DNA of 64,000 nt from Deltaproteobacteria bacterium (GCA_020444075.1 JAHLLR010000016.1:1-64000), one strand, 5' to 3'. Positions 35,411-45,311 are shown, numbered from the stretch's first letter. The notes: generated by a model from the letters alone, not told the origin. Made by a program: numbers and translations.

Positions 35411-37378
35411 TTGAATCCATTCTACAAGAACTTGGCCCTGTGGCTGGTCATCACCTTAATGATGGTCATGCTCTATAATCTTTTCAATCAGCAGCAACTC
35501 GCGCAAAACGACATCAGCTACTCGGAATTTCTGGCCATGGTTGAGGCCGACCGGGTATCGGAAGTCACCATCCAGGGCCAGGAGATTCGGGTTACGGACC
35601 TCAACCGCAGCCATTTTAAGATTTATGCCCCCCAAGATCCCGCGTTGATTCAACGATTGAAGGACAAGGGGGTCACCATCATTGCCAAACCGCCGACCGA
35701 ATCTCCCTGGTACATGTCGGTTCTGGTTTCGTGGTTCCCCATGATCGTGCTCATCGGTGTATGGATCTTTTTTATGCGCCAGATGCAAAGTGGCGGCGGC
35801 AAGGCCATGTCTTTCGGCAAAAGCAGGGCACGCCTGCTTTCCGACCAGCAGGAAAAAGTCACCTTCGCGGACGTTGCCGGCATCGATGAAGCCAAGGAGG
35901 AGCTGGAGGAAATCGTCGCTTTCCTGAAAGATCCGAAAAAATTCACACGATTGGGAGGGCGCATTCCCAAGGGCGTTCTGCTCATGGGCCCCCCGGGCAC
36001 CGGCAAGACCCTGTTGGCCCGGGCCATCGCCGGTGAGGCGGGGGTTCCGTTCTTCAGCATCAGCGGATCCGATTTTGTGGAAATGTTCGTCGGGGTGGGA
36101 GCCTCCCGGGTGCGGGATCTTTTCGTACAGGGCAAGAAAAACGCGCCATGCATTATTTTCATTGACGAGATCGATGCAGTCGGACGCCACCGCGGCGCAG
36201 GGCTGGGCGGCGGCCACGACGAACGGGAACAGACCCTGAACCAGTTGCTGGTGGAGATGGACGGATTCGAATCCAACGAGGGCGTCATTCTCATCTCCGC
36301 CACCAACCGTCCTGATGTGCTGGACCCAGCACTGCTGCGTCCCGGGAGATTCGACCGCCAGGTGGTGGTGTCGCTGCCGGACATCAAAGGTCGCGAAAAG
36401 ATTCTGCGGGTACACATGAAGCGCACCCCCATCGCTTTGGACGTGGATCCGGTAGTCCTGGCCAAGGGCACCCCCGGATTTTCCGGCGCTGACCTGGAGA
36501 ACCTGGTCAATGAAGCAGCCTTGCTGGCCGCCAAACGGGACAAGGAGCGGCTGGATATGATGGATTTCGAGGACTCCAAGGATAAGGTCTACATGGGTCT
36601 GGAAAGGAAATCCAAAGTGATCAGGGAAGAGGACCGACTGACCACGGCATACCATGAGGGCGGCCATGCCCTGGTGGCCCGTTTCATCCCCGGCACCGAT
36701 GTGGTCAACAAGATCACTATCATCCCCCGGGGACGGGCCGCCGGCGTGACCTGGTTTTTGCCCGAAGAACGGGACTTCCGCTACAAGGATCAGTTGGAAG
36801 CCGAACTGGCCATTGCCTTCGGTGGACGGGTGGCCGAGGAGATCGTCTTCAACCGCATCAGCACCGGAGCCTCCAACGACATCAAAAAAGCCACGGAGCT
36901 GGCCCAGCAGATGATCCGCAGCTGGGGCATGAGTGAGACGCTAGGGCCGCTCTCTTTCGCCAAGGATGAAGAACAGGTGTTTCTGGGCAGGGAAATCGCC
37001 CAGCACCGCGACTACTCGGAAGAAACCGCCCGGAAAATCGATTCAGAGGTCAACCGATTGGTCATGCGCTCCTATGAGCGTGCTCAGGCCGTTTTGACCG
37101 AACACCTTGATGTGCTTCACAAACTGGCCGAGCAGCTTCTGGAAAAAGAAACCATTATGGGCGCCGAGTTGGATGAAATAATCCGCCAGGTGCGGCCAGG
37201 CATCCAGCTTCCGGAAAAACCCGCCGACAAGGAAGAACCTCCGGAAGGCACTTCCACCTCGGCTCCGGCAGCATCCGAAGCGACGCCGGCAGAGAACACG
37301 GATGCAGAGCAGGCGGATGACGCCGATGGCAGCGCAACGCAGGAGATGGACTCGGGAGACGATACTGAACTACGATAA
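35411..37378 (+). CDS. ftsH: ATP-dependent zinc metalloprotease FtsH
   Basis: 655 residues. Start is TTG at 35411 with GAGGAGG eight bases upstream. Two membrane helices (residues about 7-24 and 112-130) flank a periplasmic domain. AAA module: GPPGTGKT (Walker A), IIFIDEID (Walker B) and RPGRFDRQ (SRH). Protease module: HEGGH zinc site at about 417-421. The final 55 residues are Glu/Ala/Ser/Thr-rich and low-complexity, longer than in many homologues. It degrades misfolded membrane proteins and regulators. Next gene is folP, as in many bacteria. Confidence 0.97.
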   Translation: MNPFYKNLALWLVITLMMVMLYNLFNQQQLAQNDISYSEFLAMVEADRVSEVTIQGQEIRVTDLNRSHFKIYAPQDPALIQRLKDKGVTIIAKPPTESPWYMSVLVSWFPMIVLIGVWIFFMRQMQSGGGKAMSFGKSRARLLSDQQEKVTFADVAGIDEAKEELEEIVAFLKDPKKFTRLGGRIPKGVLLMGPPGTGKTLLARAIAGEAGVPFFSISGSDFVEMFVGVGASRVRDLFVQGKKNAPCIIFIDEIDAVGRHRGAGLGGGHDEREQTLNQLLVEMDGFESNEGVILISATNRPDVLDPALLRPGRFDRQVVVSLPDIKGREKILRVHMKRTPIALDVDPVVLAKGTPGFSGADLENLVNEAALLAAKRDKERLDMMDFEDSKDKVYMGLERKSKVIREEDRLTTAYHEGGHALVARFIPGTDVVNKITIIPRGRAAGVTWFLPEERDFRYKDQLEAELAIAFGGRVAEEIVFNRISTGASNDIKKATELAQQMIRSWGMSETLGPLSFAKDEEQVFLGREIAQHRDYSEETARKIDSEVNRLVMRSYERAQAVLTEHLDVLHKLAEQLLEKETIMGAELDEIIRQVRPGIQLPEKPADKEEPPEGTSTSAPAASEATPAENTDAEQADDADGSATQEMDSGDDTELR

Positions 37379-37458
37379 CGAACCACATGCCAATCGCGGC
37401 CATCGGGGTGCCACGGAAACCACACCTCCGATACCCTGAAATTCAAAAGATCGGTGCC

Positions 37459-38325
37459 ATGCCATCCTACACAATCACCTGCGGACCACAAACCCTGGCG
37501 CTGGGGCAGCGAACCCTGATCATGGGTATTGTCAATGTCACGCCCGACTCTTTTTCGGATGGCGGCCATTTTTTCTCGACGGACCGCGCCATTGACCAGG
37601 CCATGCAATTGGTCGAAGAGGGAGCGGACATCCTGGACATCGGCGGAGAATCCACACGCCCCTTTTCTGACCCGGTGGGCGAATCGGAAGAGATGGACCG
37701 TGTATTGCCGGTCATCGAAGGCATAGCGAGCCGTGTAGCCATTCCCCTCTCCATTGACACCACCAAGGCATCAGTGGCCCGGAAGGCCGTGGCGGCCGGG
37801 GCGACCCTGATCAATGATGTCAGCGCCCTGCGATCGGATCCGAAGATGGCTGTTACGGCCGCCCGATGCCGGGTGCCGATTATCCTCATGCACATGAAAG
37901 GCACCCCAAAAACCATGCAGGTGGAACCGGTCTACGACGACCTGATTACCGACATCATGGCCTTTCTTTCCGACGCCATGAACCGGGCCGTTGCCGCCGG
38001 CGTGGAACGCTCCGCCATTATCCTCGACCCGGGGATCGGGTTTGGCAAGACCATTGGCCACAACCTTCAACTCATCCGCGACCTTGACCGGTTTCACGAT
38101 CTGGCCGCCCCATTGCTGATTGGCCCGTCGCGAAAGATGTTCATCCGCCACCTGCTGAAAAATCCGTCCCAGAAAGACATGGATCCGCTTTCTGTGGAGG
38201 TGGCCCGGGGCACCCAGGCAGCCGTTGCCGCCGCAGCCATGAAAGGCGTCCACATTGTCCGGGTTCATGATGTCGCCCGAACCCGCGCCACGCTTGCCAT
38301 AGTCAACGCCATCACATCTGTGTGA
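37459..38325 (+). CDS. folP: Dihydropteroate synthase
   Basis: 288 residues from the ATG at 37459, which gives the usual distance to MGIVNVTPDSFSDGG; an in-frame ATG at 37387 would add 24 weakly conserved residues, and neither start has a strong Shine-Dalgarno. DIGGESTRP, SIDTTKASVARKAV, LINDVSAL, ILMHMKGTP and DPGIGFGKT are in the expected order. It joins p-aminobenzoate to the pterin in folate synthesis. It lies directly after ftsH and is followed at once by the YbbR gene. Confidence 0.94.
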   Translation: MPSYTITCGPQTLALGQRTLIMGIVNVTPDSFSDGGHFFSTDRAIDQAMQLVEEGADILDIGGESTRPFSDPVGESEEMDRVLPVIEGIASRVAIPLSIDTTKASVARKAVAAGATLINDVSALRSDPKMAVTAARCRVPIILMHMKGTPKTMQVEPVYDDLITDIMAFLSDAMNRAVAAGVERSAIILDPGIGFGKTIGHNLQLIRDLDRFHDLAAPLLIGPSRKMFIRHLLKNPSQKDMDPLSVEVARGTQAAVAAAAMKGVHIVRVHDVARTRATLAIVNAITSV

Positions 38326-38330
38326 TCCCC

Positions 38331-39263
38331 ATGACATCATTCGTTCCTTCGAAAAAGCACGCACGCGGCACCTGCCTCCGGTGGCTGATCCTTTCCCTGC
38401 TTCTGGGTGCGGCGACCATGGCACTGATCTCCCGAACCGAAAAACAGGAGCGAGAAATCGCCCTTGCCGTCACGTTCGGCAACCTTGCCGACAACCTGCT
38501 GCTGATCGATGCCCCACGCCACTCGGTCAGGCTTTTGGTTTCGGGCACCACCCGCGCCCTCCAGACGATCAATACCCATGAAACCTCCTGTCGAGTGGAT
38601 CTGTCCGGTCTGGGGGAAGGAACACATACCCTCCCGGTGCGTCCGGCGGATATCTTCCTGCCCAAGGGTATCGATCTCCTATCGCTGTTAACCCCGTCGC
38701 TGACCATCAGGCTGGAAACGGTGTCCCAAAAAACAACGGGAGTCATTGCGGTACTGGAGGGACAACCGGCACCGGGCTTTGCGGTAACAGCCGTTTCCCT
38801 GAAACCGGACCATATCCTTCTCAAGGGAACGGCGACCATGCTGGCCGATATCGAATCAGTCAGGACCCTGCCCATCAATCTGGAAGACGCTTCGGAATCC
38901 TTCAAAAAAGAGGTGCCCCTGAACCTGCCGGAGACCATTGCGGTGGACCCGCCCCTTCGTATTGTGGTGGCGCAAATCGAGGTAAAAGAACGCATCATCA
39001 CGCGGGTGTTGGAAAACGTTCCGGTTTTGGTTAAGGGAACATCCGCGGCCCATCAGATCCACCCCGAGGCCATCACTTTGACCGTCAAAGGTCCGGAGGT
39101 TATCATCAACACGATCGAAGCCAACCCGGCCTTTGCCGTCACCTTGGATCTGACCGATCTGACAACGGGGAACCATTCCCTCAAGGCCGCCATCAATCTA
39201 CCGCTCAGAACCACACTGGTCTGCACCAGTCCGGAACGTTTTTCCGTAACCATCAGCAAATAG
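38331..39263 (+). CDS. YbbR/CdaR-like domain protein
   Basis: 310 residues from the ATG at 38331; a GTG at 38322 overlapping the folP stop is an alternative start. One N-terminal membrane helix (about residues 16-35), then extracytoplasmic repeats of about 80 residues, each with beta strands typical of YbbR domains (KPDHILLKGTATMLADIESVRTLPI, HPEAITLTVKGPEVIINTIE). In many bacteria YbbR (CdaR) is the regulator of the diadenylate cyclase CdaA encoded just before it. Here no cyclase lies between folP and this gene, and coaX follows instead of glmM. Confidence 0.85.
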   Translation: MTSFVPSKKHARGTCLRWLILSLLLGAATMALISRTEKQEREIALAVTFGNLADNLLLIDAPRHSVRLLVSGTTRALQTINTHETSCRVDLSGLGEGTHTLPVRPADIFLPKGIDLLSLLTPSLTIRLETVSQKTTGVIAVLEGQPAPGFAVTAVSLKPDHILLKGTATMLADIESVRTLPINLEDASESFKKEVPLNLPETIAVDPPLRIVVAQIEVKERIITRVLENVPVLVKGTSAAHQIHPEAITLTVKGPEVIINTIEANPAFAVTLDLTDLTTGNHSLKAAINLPLRTTLVCTSPERFSVTISK

Positions 39264-39276
39264 GGTGGAGGCAATC

Positions 39277-40056
39277 ATGCTGCTTGTCATCGATGTGGGA
39301 AACACCAATACGGTCATGGGTATCTATCGCGATGAAACGCTGGTCAAGGACTGGCGGATCCGAACGGAACGAAAAACGACGGAAGACGAATTCAACGTCA
39401 TCGTCACCAGCTTGTTCGCCATCGGCGGCATCGATGCCGGAGGCATCCGGCAAACCGTCATTTCCTGTGTCGTCCCCCCCATGGTGACCATTCTGGATTC
39501 CTTTTGCAGGAAATACCTGGGCCACGTCCCCCAGTGGGTGGATGCCCGTTCCTATACGCACATGCCCATTTTGATCAACAACCCTTCTGAACTGGGAGCG
39601 GACCGTATCGTCAATTCCGTGGCGGCCTATCACAAGTACGGCCAAAGCCTCATCATCATTGATTTCGGCACAGCCACCACCTTCGACGTGGTTTCGGAAA
39701 AAGGGGAATACCTGGGGGGTGCCATCAGCCCGGGTATCATGATCGCCTCCGAGGCCCTGTTTCGTGAAGCATCCAAATTGCCACGGGTGGAGATCTTCGA
39801 GCCACCGGAAAACGTGGTGGGCAAGGATACCGCCGGCAGCATCAAATCTGGAATCATATTCGGCTATGCCGGTCTGGTGGACGGGATTGTGGGCCGCATT
39901 AAGTCACAGATGGACACTGTGCCCATGGTGCTGGCCACGGGCGGTCTGGCGCCCCTGATGGCCAATGTGGCCGAATGTATCGAAAAGGTCGAGTCCTCCC
40001 TGACCCTGGAGGGGCTTCGCATCATCAGCGCCAGCCTCAACAAGACCCGACGATGA
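39277..40056 (+). CDS. coaX: Type III pantothenate kinase
   Basis: 259 residues from the ATG at 39277 behind GGAGG (39267-39271). ASKHA fold with DVGNTNTVMGIY (phosphate-binding), NPSELGADRIVNSVAAYHKYG (pantothenate and metal site), IIDFGTATTFDVV and GGAISPGIMIASEAL. It phosphorylates pantothenate, the first CoA step, is insensitive to CoA feedback and needs a monovalent cation. It ends 15 bp before a convergent MBL gene. Confidence 0.96.
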   Translation: MLLVIDVGNTNTVMGIYRDETLVKDWRIRTERKTTEDEFNVIVTSLFAIGGIDAGGIRQTVISCVVPPMVTILDSFCRKYLGHVPQWVDARSYTHMPILINNPSELGADRIVNSVAAYHKYGQSLIIIDFGTATTFDVVSEKGEYLGGAISPGIMIASEALFREASKLPRVEIFEPPENVVGKDTAGSIKSGIIFGYAGLVDGIVGRIKSQMDTVPMVLATGGLAPLMANVAECIEKVESSLTLEGLRIISASLNKTRR

Positions 40057-40070
40057 ATTCATAATCAGCG

Positions 40071-41000
40071 CTATTCATCGGTTTGGTTATCGTTGCGTTC
40101 CAGGCTGGCCAGGTAGCCGGCAAATCCCTTGACGCTGTTGCTCAGAAATACCCGCTCCCGCACCTGTACATCAGGTGACAGTTGTGAAAACCCGTGGAGC
40201 AGCGGATCCGCTGCCAGGAGCAGGTCCACCCACCGATTGATATAACCGTCGCCATCCATGCCTTCGACGGCCAGCGTTTTTTTCCAGAAGAGCAGCTGCT
40301 CCCGATGCCTGGCCAGCATGTTCATGCCATCCGGTTGCATACCGAAGTGCCCGTAGCACAAACCCTCGGGACGGGTTGCCATGATCCGGTCGATGCTGGA
40401 CAGGGAGGTTTCCAGAAAGAACCGGGGCGGGGTTGCCGGACGCAGGTAGAGGCCTCCCGAAGGCAACGGCAGACATACGCCGCCCGCTTCGCCGGCAAAC
40501 AGATAGCCGTCGGCGGCAATGGCATAATGGTGCGGTGAATGGCCTGGCGTGTCCAGCAGTTGAAAGGGCGCCGATGCCAGTTGTTCCTCGGTGGCGATCC
40601 GCGACGGGTCCACCGGCAGCATCGGCCCGTAGGCGCGGCCGGTCTCTCCCAAGGTCTTCACCGTACCTTGCCACAGGCGTTCAGGATCTAACAGATGGGG
40701 TGTGCCTTTGGGATGGCACACCACCGGTGTGCCTGGAAACTGTCTGGCGATATGGCCCACGGCGCCGGCATGGTCGATGTGAATATGGGTCAGGCAGATA
40801 TAATCCAGGCGATCCACACCCAGCGCGGCGATTGCCTCGACGAGCTGGGTTGCAGTCGCCGCCGGCCCGACATCCACCAGATAGACCGCATCCGGCCCGA
40901 CCATCAGCCAGGCACCGATAAAATTCTGGAACCCGCTGATGGGGGGAGCTAAAACGATCAGGTAAAGATGAGGGGCAACATGATCAACGGTGGCGGCCAC
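40071..41000 (-). CDS. MBL-fold metallo-hydrolase (glyoxalase II-like)
   Basis: 309 residues. ICLTHIHIDHAGAVGHIA is the HxHxDH zinc site; further ligands are in DTPGHSPHHYAI and YLFAGEAGG and in YGHFG. The C-terminal 90 residues are helical, as in glyoxalase-II-like or SoxH-like enzymes. There is no signal peptide. The thioester or other substrate is unknown. It is the last gene of the yggT-divIVA-pilT run and starts 3 bp after the small gene at 41004. Confidence 0.8.
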   Translation of the reverse strand: MAATVDHVAPHLYLIVLAPPISGFQNFIGAWLMVGPDAVYLVDVGPAATATQLVEAIAALGVDRLDYICLTHIHIDHAGAVGHIARQFPGTPVVCHPKGTPHLLDPERLWQGTVKTLGETGRAYGPMLPVDPSRIATEEQLASAPFQLLDTPGHSPHHYAIAADGYLFAGEAGGVCLPLPSGGLYLRPATPPRFFLETSLSSIDRIMATRPEGLCYGHFGMQPDGMNMLARHREQLLFWKKTLAVEGMDGDGYINRWVDLLLAADPLLHGFSQLSPDVQVRERVFLSNSVKGFAGYLASLERNDNQTDE

Positions 41001-41003
41001 GGG

Positions 41004-41219
41004 TCAGTCCATCCCCATCTGCTGCTCCAGTTCACGGATTTTGGCGGCAATATCCATCCGTTGGGCTTCCGGCAGGCCCGGATCTTCGAGCTGCCGTTTC
41101 AAGCCCAGCAGAATCATCTCTTCGCGGTATTCCATGCAGGTATATTTTCCGGCGGGTTTCATGAAGTCCTGTTGCAAAATCGGCGTTACGGATTGGTTGG
41201 GAGGAAACGAATCAGGCAA
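41004..41219 (-). CDS. Small hypothetical protein
   Basis: 71 residues, not recognised. The start ATG overlaps the last 8 bp of the preceding gene, a sign of coupled translation. The C-terminal half (REEMILLGLKRQLEDPGL...MDIAAKIRELEQQMGMD) is a charged helical hairpin. The N-terminal 25 residues are polar. No cysteines apart from one, and no membrane segment. The tight packing on both sides argues that it is real. Confidence 0.6.
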   Translation of the reverse strand: MPDSFPPNQSVTPILQQDFMKPAGKYTCMEYREEMILLGLKRQLEDPGLPEAQRMDIAAKIRELEQQMGMD

Positions 41220-41868
41220 GACAGTCCCTGTATGCCTGATAGAAAATACCGAAGTCAGCCATGCCCCGTCTCAGAATCTTATCGAAATCGGCAATGTTGT
41301 CCACATTTACAATCATGTTCACACTTTTTTGGAAAGCCGCCATGTTGTCCATGGTTCGAAAGCGGCGCGTGATCATGGTCAGGAAGATGTTGCGGCGCAC
41401 GGCCATATTGAGACGTTCCAGGTAAATCAGCACCCCGTTGGCATCCGGGTTTTTGGCATCGAAATATTCGTTGACCACGATGAGGTCATAGTTGTGGTAA
41501 CGCATGTTTTTTAATGCCTCACGGCTGTTCTTGGCCTCTGTGATATGGTATTCGAGAACATCCAGGACCGGCGTGATGGTCTTGGTGATCATAGGGTCGG
41601 ACTCGCACAAAAGTGCGGTTTTACCCTCCTCCTCCACAAAGTCAAAGGGCTTGTCCGACGATTCGTAGCCGTCGCTTTCATCCTCATCAAACGAAAAAAA
41701 ATCCTCCTCGAGATCAGGCTTGTCGGCGCCGTCGGCACCTTTTGAAAGCGGCGGTACACTGATGCGGTTCTGACATTTGGGGCATTTCAGGAATGCCGTC
41801 TTATCCTTGGGCAGCTTTTCATCGGCAATCCTGAATTTGCTTTGGCAGCTTTCGCAGATAATTTCCAT
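41212..41868 (-). CDS. MJ0042 zinc-ribbon protein with a degenerate receiver-like domain
   Basis: 218 residues. An N-terminal zinc ribbon (ICESCQSKFRIADEKLP...LKCPKCQNRI) is followed by an acidic linker (about 50-80) and a CheY-like fold starting ALLCESDPMITKTITPVLD. In a true receiver the phospho-acceptor Asp ends strand 3; here the strand reads YDLIVVNEYFDA, with Asn/Glu at that point, so phosphorylation is unlikely. The domain could be a protein-protein adaptor. It lies downstream of pilT and the PilU-like gene, so a link to twitching or surface sensing is possible. Confidence 0.75.
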   Translation of the reverse strand: MEIICESCQSKFRIADEKLPKDKTAFLKCPKCQNRISVPPLSKGADGADKPDLEEDFFSFDEDESDGYESSDKPFDFVEEEGKTALLCESDPMITKTITPVLDVLEYHITEAKNSREALKNMRYHNYDLIVVNEYFDAKNPDANGVLIYLERLNMAVRRNIFLTMITRRFRTMDNMAAFQKSVNMIVNVDNIADFDKILRRGMADFGIFYQAYRDCLA

Positions 41869-41918
41869 GGTTTTTTAACCGATCCTTTCCGTCACGCAGG
41901 CAACCGAACTTGCTGCTA

Positions 41919-43082
41919 TCAGGCTTTATCGTAATGGCGGTCTATCTCAAGGTTATCGATATCCGTGGTGGATTCGCCCCTAGCGCTCTTCACCTTGTCA
42001 ATGCCGCGACCGGCCACACCCTTGTGCGACGCATATGCCAGCGCGGTCTCCTGGGTAATCAACCCCTGCTCGTACAGCCCGACGATATGGTCGTCGAACG
42101 TGGTCATGCCGAACGGTCGGCCCACCTCCATGATTTCATAAAAGGTTTTGCCTTCGGACTCGCCGTTGAGGATGGCGTCCTTGACCCGCAGGTTGGTGCC
42201 CAGGATTTCGAAGGCGGCCACCCGACCCCCGCCGATTTTCGGCAGCAGCCGCTGGCCGACGATCCAGCGCACCGTATCGGCCAGGCGGATGCGGATCTGT
42301 TTCTCCTCTTCGTTGGGAAACATGCCCAGGATTCGGTTGATGGTCTGCCCGGCGTCCACGGTATGCAGCGTGGTCAGCACCAGATGGCCGGTTTCCGCGG
42401 CATTCAGCCCGATTTCCACCGTTTCCCGGTCACGCATTTCGCCCACCAGAATGACCTTGGGGGCCTGTCGCAGGGCTGCCCTGAGGCCATTGGCAAACGT
42501 ATCGTAATCGGCACCCAGTTCCCGCTGATTGAAGGTGGCCTTCTTGTGGGGGTGCTGATATTCGATGGGGTCCTCCAGGGTCACCACATGAACCGATCGG
42601 GCTTCGTTGATCTCCTCCAGAATCGCCGCCAGGGAGGTGGTCTTGCCCGAACCGGTGGCACCGGTGACGAAAACAATGCCGTTGAGCTCTTTGGCAATTT
42701 TATAAAAGGTATCCGGAAGGTTCAGATCACGGATCGTGGGGATTTTGGATTCCAGTTTCCGCAGGACGATGGAGTAGTGCCCCGTCTGCGAAAAGATGTT
42801 CACGCGGAACCGGGCCTTGCCGGGCAGCGAGTAGGAAAGGTCACAGGATCCGCTCTTGATGAGGGTCTCGGTAAGACGGCGGTCCTGGCTGATCAGGTTC
42901 AAGGCGAAAGACTCGGTCTGGAAGGGGGTCAGTTCCTTGATGTCCGGTTTGATTTCAACGGGCACCAGCTCACCGGCGCTTTCCACCTGAAGCGGCTTTC
43001 CCACGGTGAGATTGAGGTCGGAAACGTTGCTGTGGGAATCCAGCATCCGGGTCAGGATATGATCGACTTCCTGCTTTTTCAT
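41919..43082 (-). CDS. Type IV pilus retraction ATPase, PilT/PilU-like
   Basis: 387 residues. N-terminal PAS-like domain, then Walker A FVTGATGSGKTTSLAAILEE, Asp box VVTLEDPIEYQH, Walker B PKVILVGEMRDRETVEIG and His box TGHLVLTTLHTVDAGQTI. The C-terminal 40 residues are extended and polar, as in PilU. It forms hexamers at the pilus base and drives retraction or assists PilT. It follows pilT by 45 bp. Calling it PilU rests on its second position and on divergence from the neighbour. Confidence 0.9.
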   Translation of the reverse strand: MKKQEVDHILTRMLDSHSNVSDLNLTVGKPLQVESAGELVPVEIKPDIKELTPFQTESFALNLISQDRRLTETLIKSGSCDLSYSLPGKARFRVNIFSQTGHYSIVLRKLESKIPTIRDLNLPDTFYKIAKELNGIVFVTGATGSGKTTSLAAILEEINEARSVHVVTLEDPIEYQHPHKKATFNQRELGADYDTFANGLRAALRQAPKVILVGEMRDRETVEIGLNAAETGHLVLTTLHTVDAGQTINRILGMFPNEEEKQIRIRLADTVRWIVGQRLLPKIGGGRVAAFEILGTNLRVKDAILNGESEGKTFYEIMEVGRPFGMTTFDDHIVGLYEQGLITQETALAYASHKGVAGRGIDKVKSARGESTTDIDNLEIDRHYDKA

Positions 43083-43127
43083 GTTCTCCCTCTATTTTCG
43101 GTCATCAATGCCTGAATCATGATCGCA

Positions 43128-44210
43128 TTAGGCCTCGGTGAAATCCGTTGGCGGCGATTTGAGCAGCGGCCGGAATCGCCCCTTGTCATTGGCTTTGGTG
43201 TATGCGTCCTCGGCAGAAATCCGCCCCTTGTTGTAAAGGTCCATAATGGCGTCGTCGAGAAGCTGCATGCCGTACTTTTTACCTGTCTGCATCATGGAGG
43301 GCAGTTGATGAGACTTGGATTCACGGATCAGGTTGCGCACGGCCGGAGTGGCGATCAGGATCTCCATGGCCGGTACACGCCCTTTTTTGTCGATGCGTTT
43401 GAACAGCGTCTGGGAAATAATCGCCCGGATGCCGTCTGCCAGGGTCGAACGGATCTGAGCCTGTTCCTGGGCGGGAAACACCTCCACAATCCGGTCCACG
43501 GTTTTGGGGGCACTGGTGGTATGCAGGGTCCCGAACACCAGATGTCCGGTGGCACTCGCCTCAATGGCCAGGGAAATCGTCTCCAGGTCCCGCATTTCGC
43601 CAACCAGGATAATGTCCGGGTCCTCGCGAAGGGCGCCGCGCAGGGCAGCGGAAAAGGACTTGGTGTGCAGCCCCACCTCCCGATGATTCACCAGGCATCC
43701 CCTGCTTTTGTGAACAAATTCGATGGGGTCCTCCACGGTAATGATGTGGTCGCTGCGGGTCCGGTTGGCCACATCGATAATAGCGGCCAGGGTGGTGGAT
43801 TTACCCGAACCGGTGGGGCCCGTAACGATGACCAGCCCCCGGGGCAGCGATGCCAGCTTGGAGATCACCGGGGGCAGGCCAAGCTGTTCAGCAGTCATGA
43901 TGGTACTGGGAATTTCTCGAAATACCGCACCGATGCCGTTTTTCTGCATGAAATAATTGGCCCGATAGCGAGCCAGGCCGGGGATTTCGTAACCGAAGTC
44001 CACATCGCCGGTCTCTTCAAAGGTTTTTACCTTGTCTTCGGAAGTGATCTCGTAAAGCATGGCGCGAAGGTCGTCGTTGTCCAGCACCTTGAATTTTACC
44101 CGCTCGATGTCACCGTGGATGCGCAGCGCAGGGGGCTGGCCGGAAATCAGGTGAAGGTCCGAGGCATTCTGTTCGTGCATGAGCTTGAAAAAGGCATCGA
44201 TCTTGGCCAT
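43128..44210 (-). CDS. pilT: Type IV pilus twitching motility ATPase PilT
   Basis: 360 residues from the ATG at 44210, which has an AGGAGA site seven bases upstream; an in-frame TTG at 44270 gives a leader unlike PilT. Residues: DLHLISGQPPALRIHGD (N-domain), IVTGPTGSGKSTTLAAIID (Walker A), ITVEDPIEFVH (Asp box), DIILVGEMRDLETISLA (Walker B) and TGHLVFGTLHTTSAPKTVDR (His box). It powers pilus retraction. Co-oriented with divIVA, yggT and the PilU-like gene. Confidence 0.94.
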   Translation of the reverse strand: MAKIDAFFKLMHEQNASDLHLISGQPPALRIHGDIERVKFKVLDNDDLRAMLYEITSEDKVKTFEETGDVDFGYEIPGLARYRANYFMQKNGIGAVFREIPSTIMTAEQLGLPPVISKLASLPRGLVIVTGPTGSGKSTTLAAIIDVANRTRSDHIITVEDPIEFVHKSRGCLVNHREVGLHTKSFSAALRGALREDPDIILVGEMRDLETISLAIEASATGHLVFGTLHTTSAPKTVDRIVEVFPAQEQAQIRSTLADGIRAIISQTLFKRIDKKGRVPAMEILIATPAVRNLIRESKSHQLPSMMQTGKKYGMQLLDDAIMDLYNKGRISAEDAYTKANDKGRFRPLLKSPPTDFTEA

Positions 44211-44327
44211 AAACGTCTCCTGGTGGTTGATAGGGGTCAGGACCCGACAATCTGGCGGCACCGGAAGCAAAAATATGCTGGGGGCTGTCCGGAACCAGAT
44301 AATAACGGCGAAGTTTGAATCGTTGGG

Positions 44328-44825
44328 CTACTTGTTCAACACCTTGATTTTGGTATCTTCCGCGTCCAGAGCATCCATTCCTTCCATACCGATCTCCAGC
44401 AGTTTGGTGTGGGCATCGATAATTGAACGGATCTGCACTTCGATCTGCACCCGCTGGCGCTTGAGTTCGGCGATGTCTTCGTGAAGCTGGGAAAGGCGGC
44501 TATGGGCCCGGTTGAGAATTTTTTCCGCCTTGACTTCGGCGTCGGCAATGATGATCTCCGCCGATTTACGGGCGTTGTCCTTCATCTGCTCGAGGACTTT
44601 CTGGGAATTGAGCATGGCCCGCTTGAACGTCTCTTCCCGCTCCTTGTAACCCTGCTTTTCGAGCTTCAGTCGGCGAATCTCCTCCTCCTGACGCTTCGTG
44701 GTTTCCTGAATGGCGGTAAAGGCGTCGGCGGTCTGCTCCAGAAACCGGTCCACCTCCCGCACATCGAAACCACGGAATCGGACTTTGAATTGCTGCTGCT
44801 GAATATCCAACGGCGTTAATTTCAT
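44328..44825 (-). CDS. DivIVA-domain cell pole / division protein
   Basis: 165 residues. The start MKLTPLDIQQQQFKVRFRGFDVREVDRFLEQ (about 1-30) is the membrane-binding DivIVA head with its exposed Phe/Arg loop; residues 30-150 are one long coiled coil rich in Glu, Lys and Gln. Such proteins mark curved membrane at poles or septa and recruit partners. In Gram-negative delta-proteobacteria the gene is usually beside yggT, as here (24 bp). The division partner is unknown. Confidence 0.9.
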   Translation of the reverse strand: MKLTPLDIQQQQFKVRFRGFDVREVDRFLEQTADAFTAIQETTKRQEEEIRRLKLEKQGYKEREETFKRAMLNSQKVLEQMKDNARKSAEIIIADAEVKAEKILNRAHSRLSQLHEDIAELKRQRVQIEVQIRSIIDAHTKLLEIGMEGMDALDAEDTKIKVLNK

Positions 44826-44849
44826 ATCAGGTTTCCTGTCTTTGGAAAA

Positions 44850-45215
44850 TTATATGAGCGAGGCAGCTATTCGCATCAGGCTGTTCACGACAAACGTCCG
44901 CAAAAAGATAACGACGAGAAAAACGACGATGGGAGAGAAATCAATCCCCCCGAAGTTGATCGGCAGTTTCGACCGGATCGGGTAAAGCACCGGCTCGGTG
45001 ATGTTGTTGATGAAACGGACAATGGCATTGTAAGGGTCCGGGTTGACCCAGGAGAGGATGGCCCGGGCAATGACCACCCACATGAAAAAAAGCAGCACGA
45101 CATCCATGACCTTGGCCGCTGCCATCAGAAAGTAGCCTACAATATACATTGAAAAATAATCCTCGGCGCTAAAGGGTTGGCCCTGCATGACCATAGGCGG
45201 CTGGGCCCATGACAT
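44850..45215 (-). CDS. YggT family membrane protein
   Basis: 121 residues with two to three hydrophobic segments: YFLMAAAKVMDVVLLFFMWV, and IVVFLVVIFLRTFVVN near the C-terminus. SWVNPDPYNAIVRFINNITEPVLYPIR is the YggT signature. Members influence osmotic tolerance or envelope shape and occur in cell-division clusters. The N-terminal 20 residues before the first helix are unusual in being polar and Met/Gln-rich; a later start is possible. Confidence 0.9.
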   Translation of the reverse strand: MSWAQPPMVMQGQPFSAEDYFSMYIVGYFLMAAAKVMDVVLLFFMWVVIARAILSWVNPDPYNAIVRFINNITEPVLYPIRSKLPINFGGIDFSPIVVFLVVIFLRTFVVNSLMRIAASLI

Positions 45216-45311
45216 GGGAAAAGTACGACCTTTTGCTCGGATAAGTCAAGGTTTTTCATGGGGTTGGAAGGACTTCAAAAAAACGCTCGGACAGTTTCAG
45301 GTCGTATAAAA

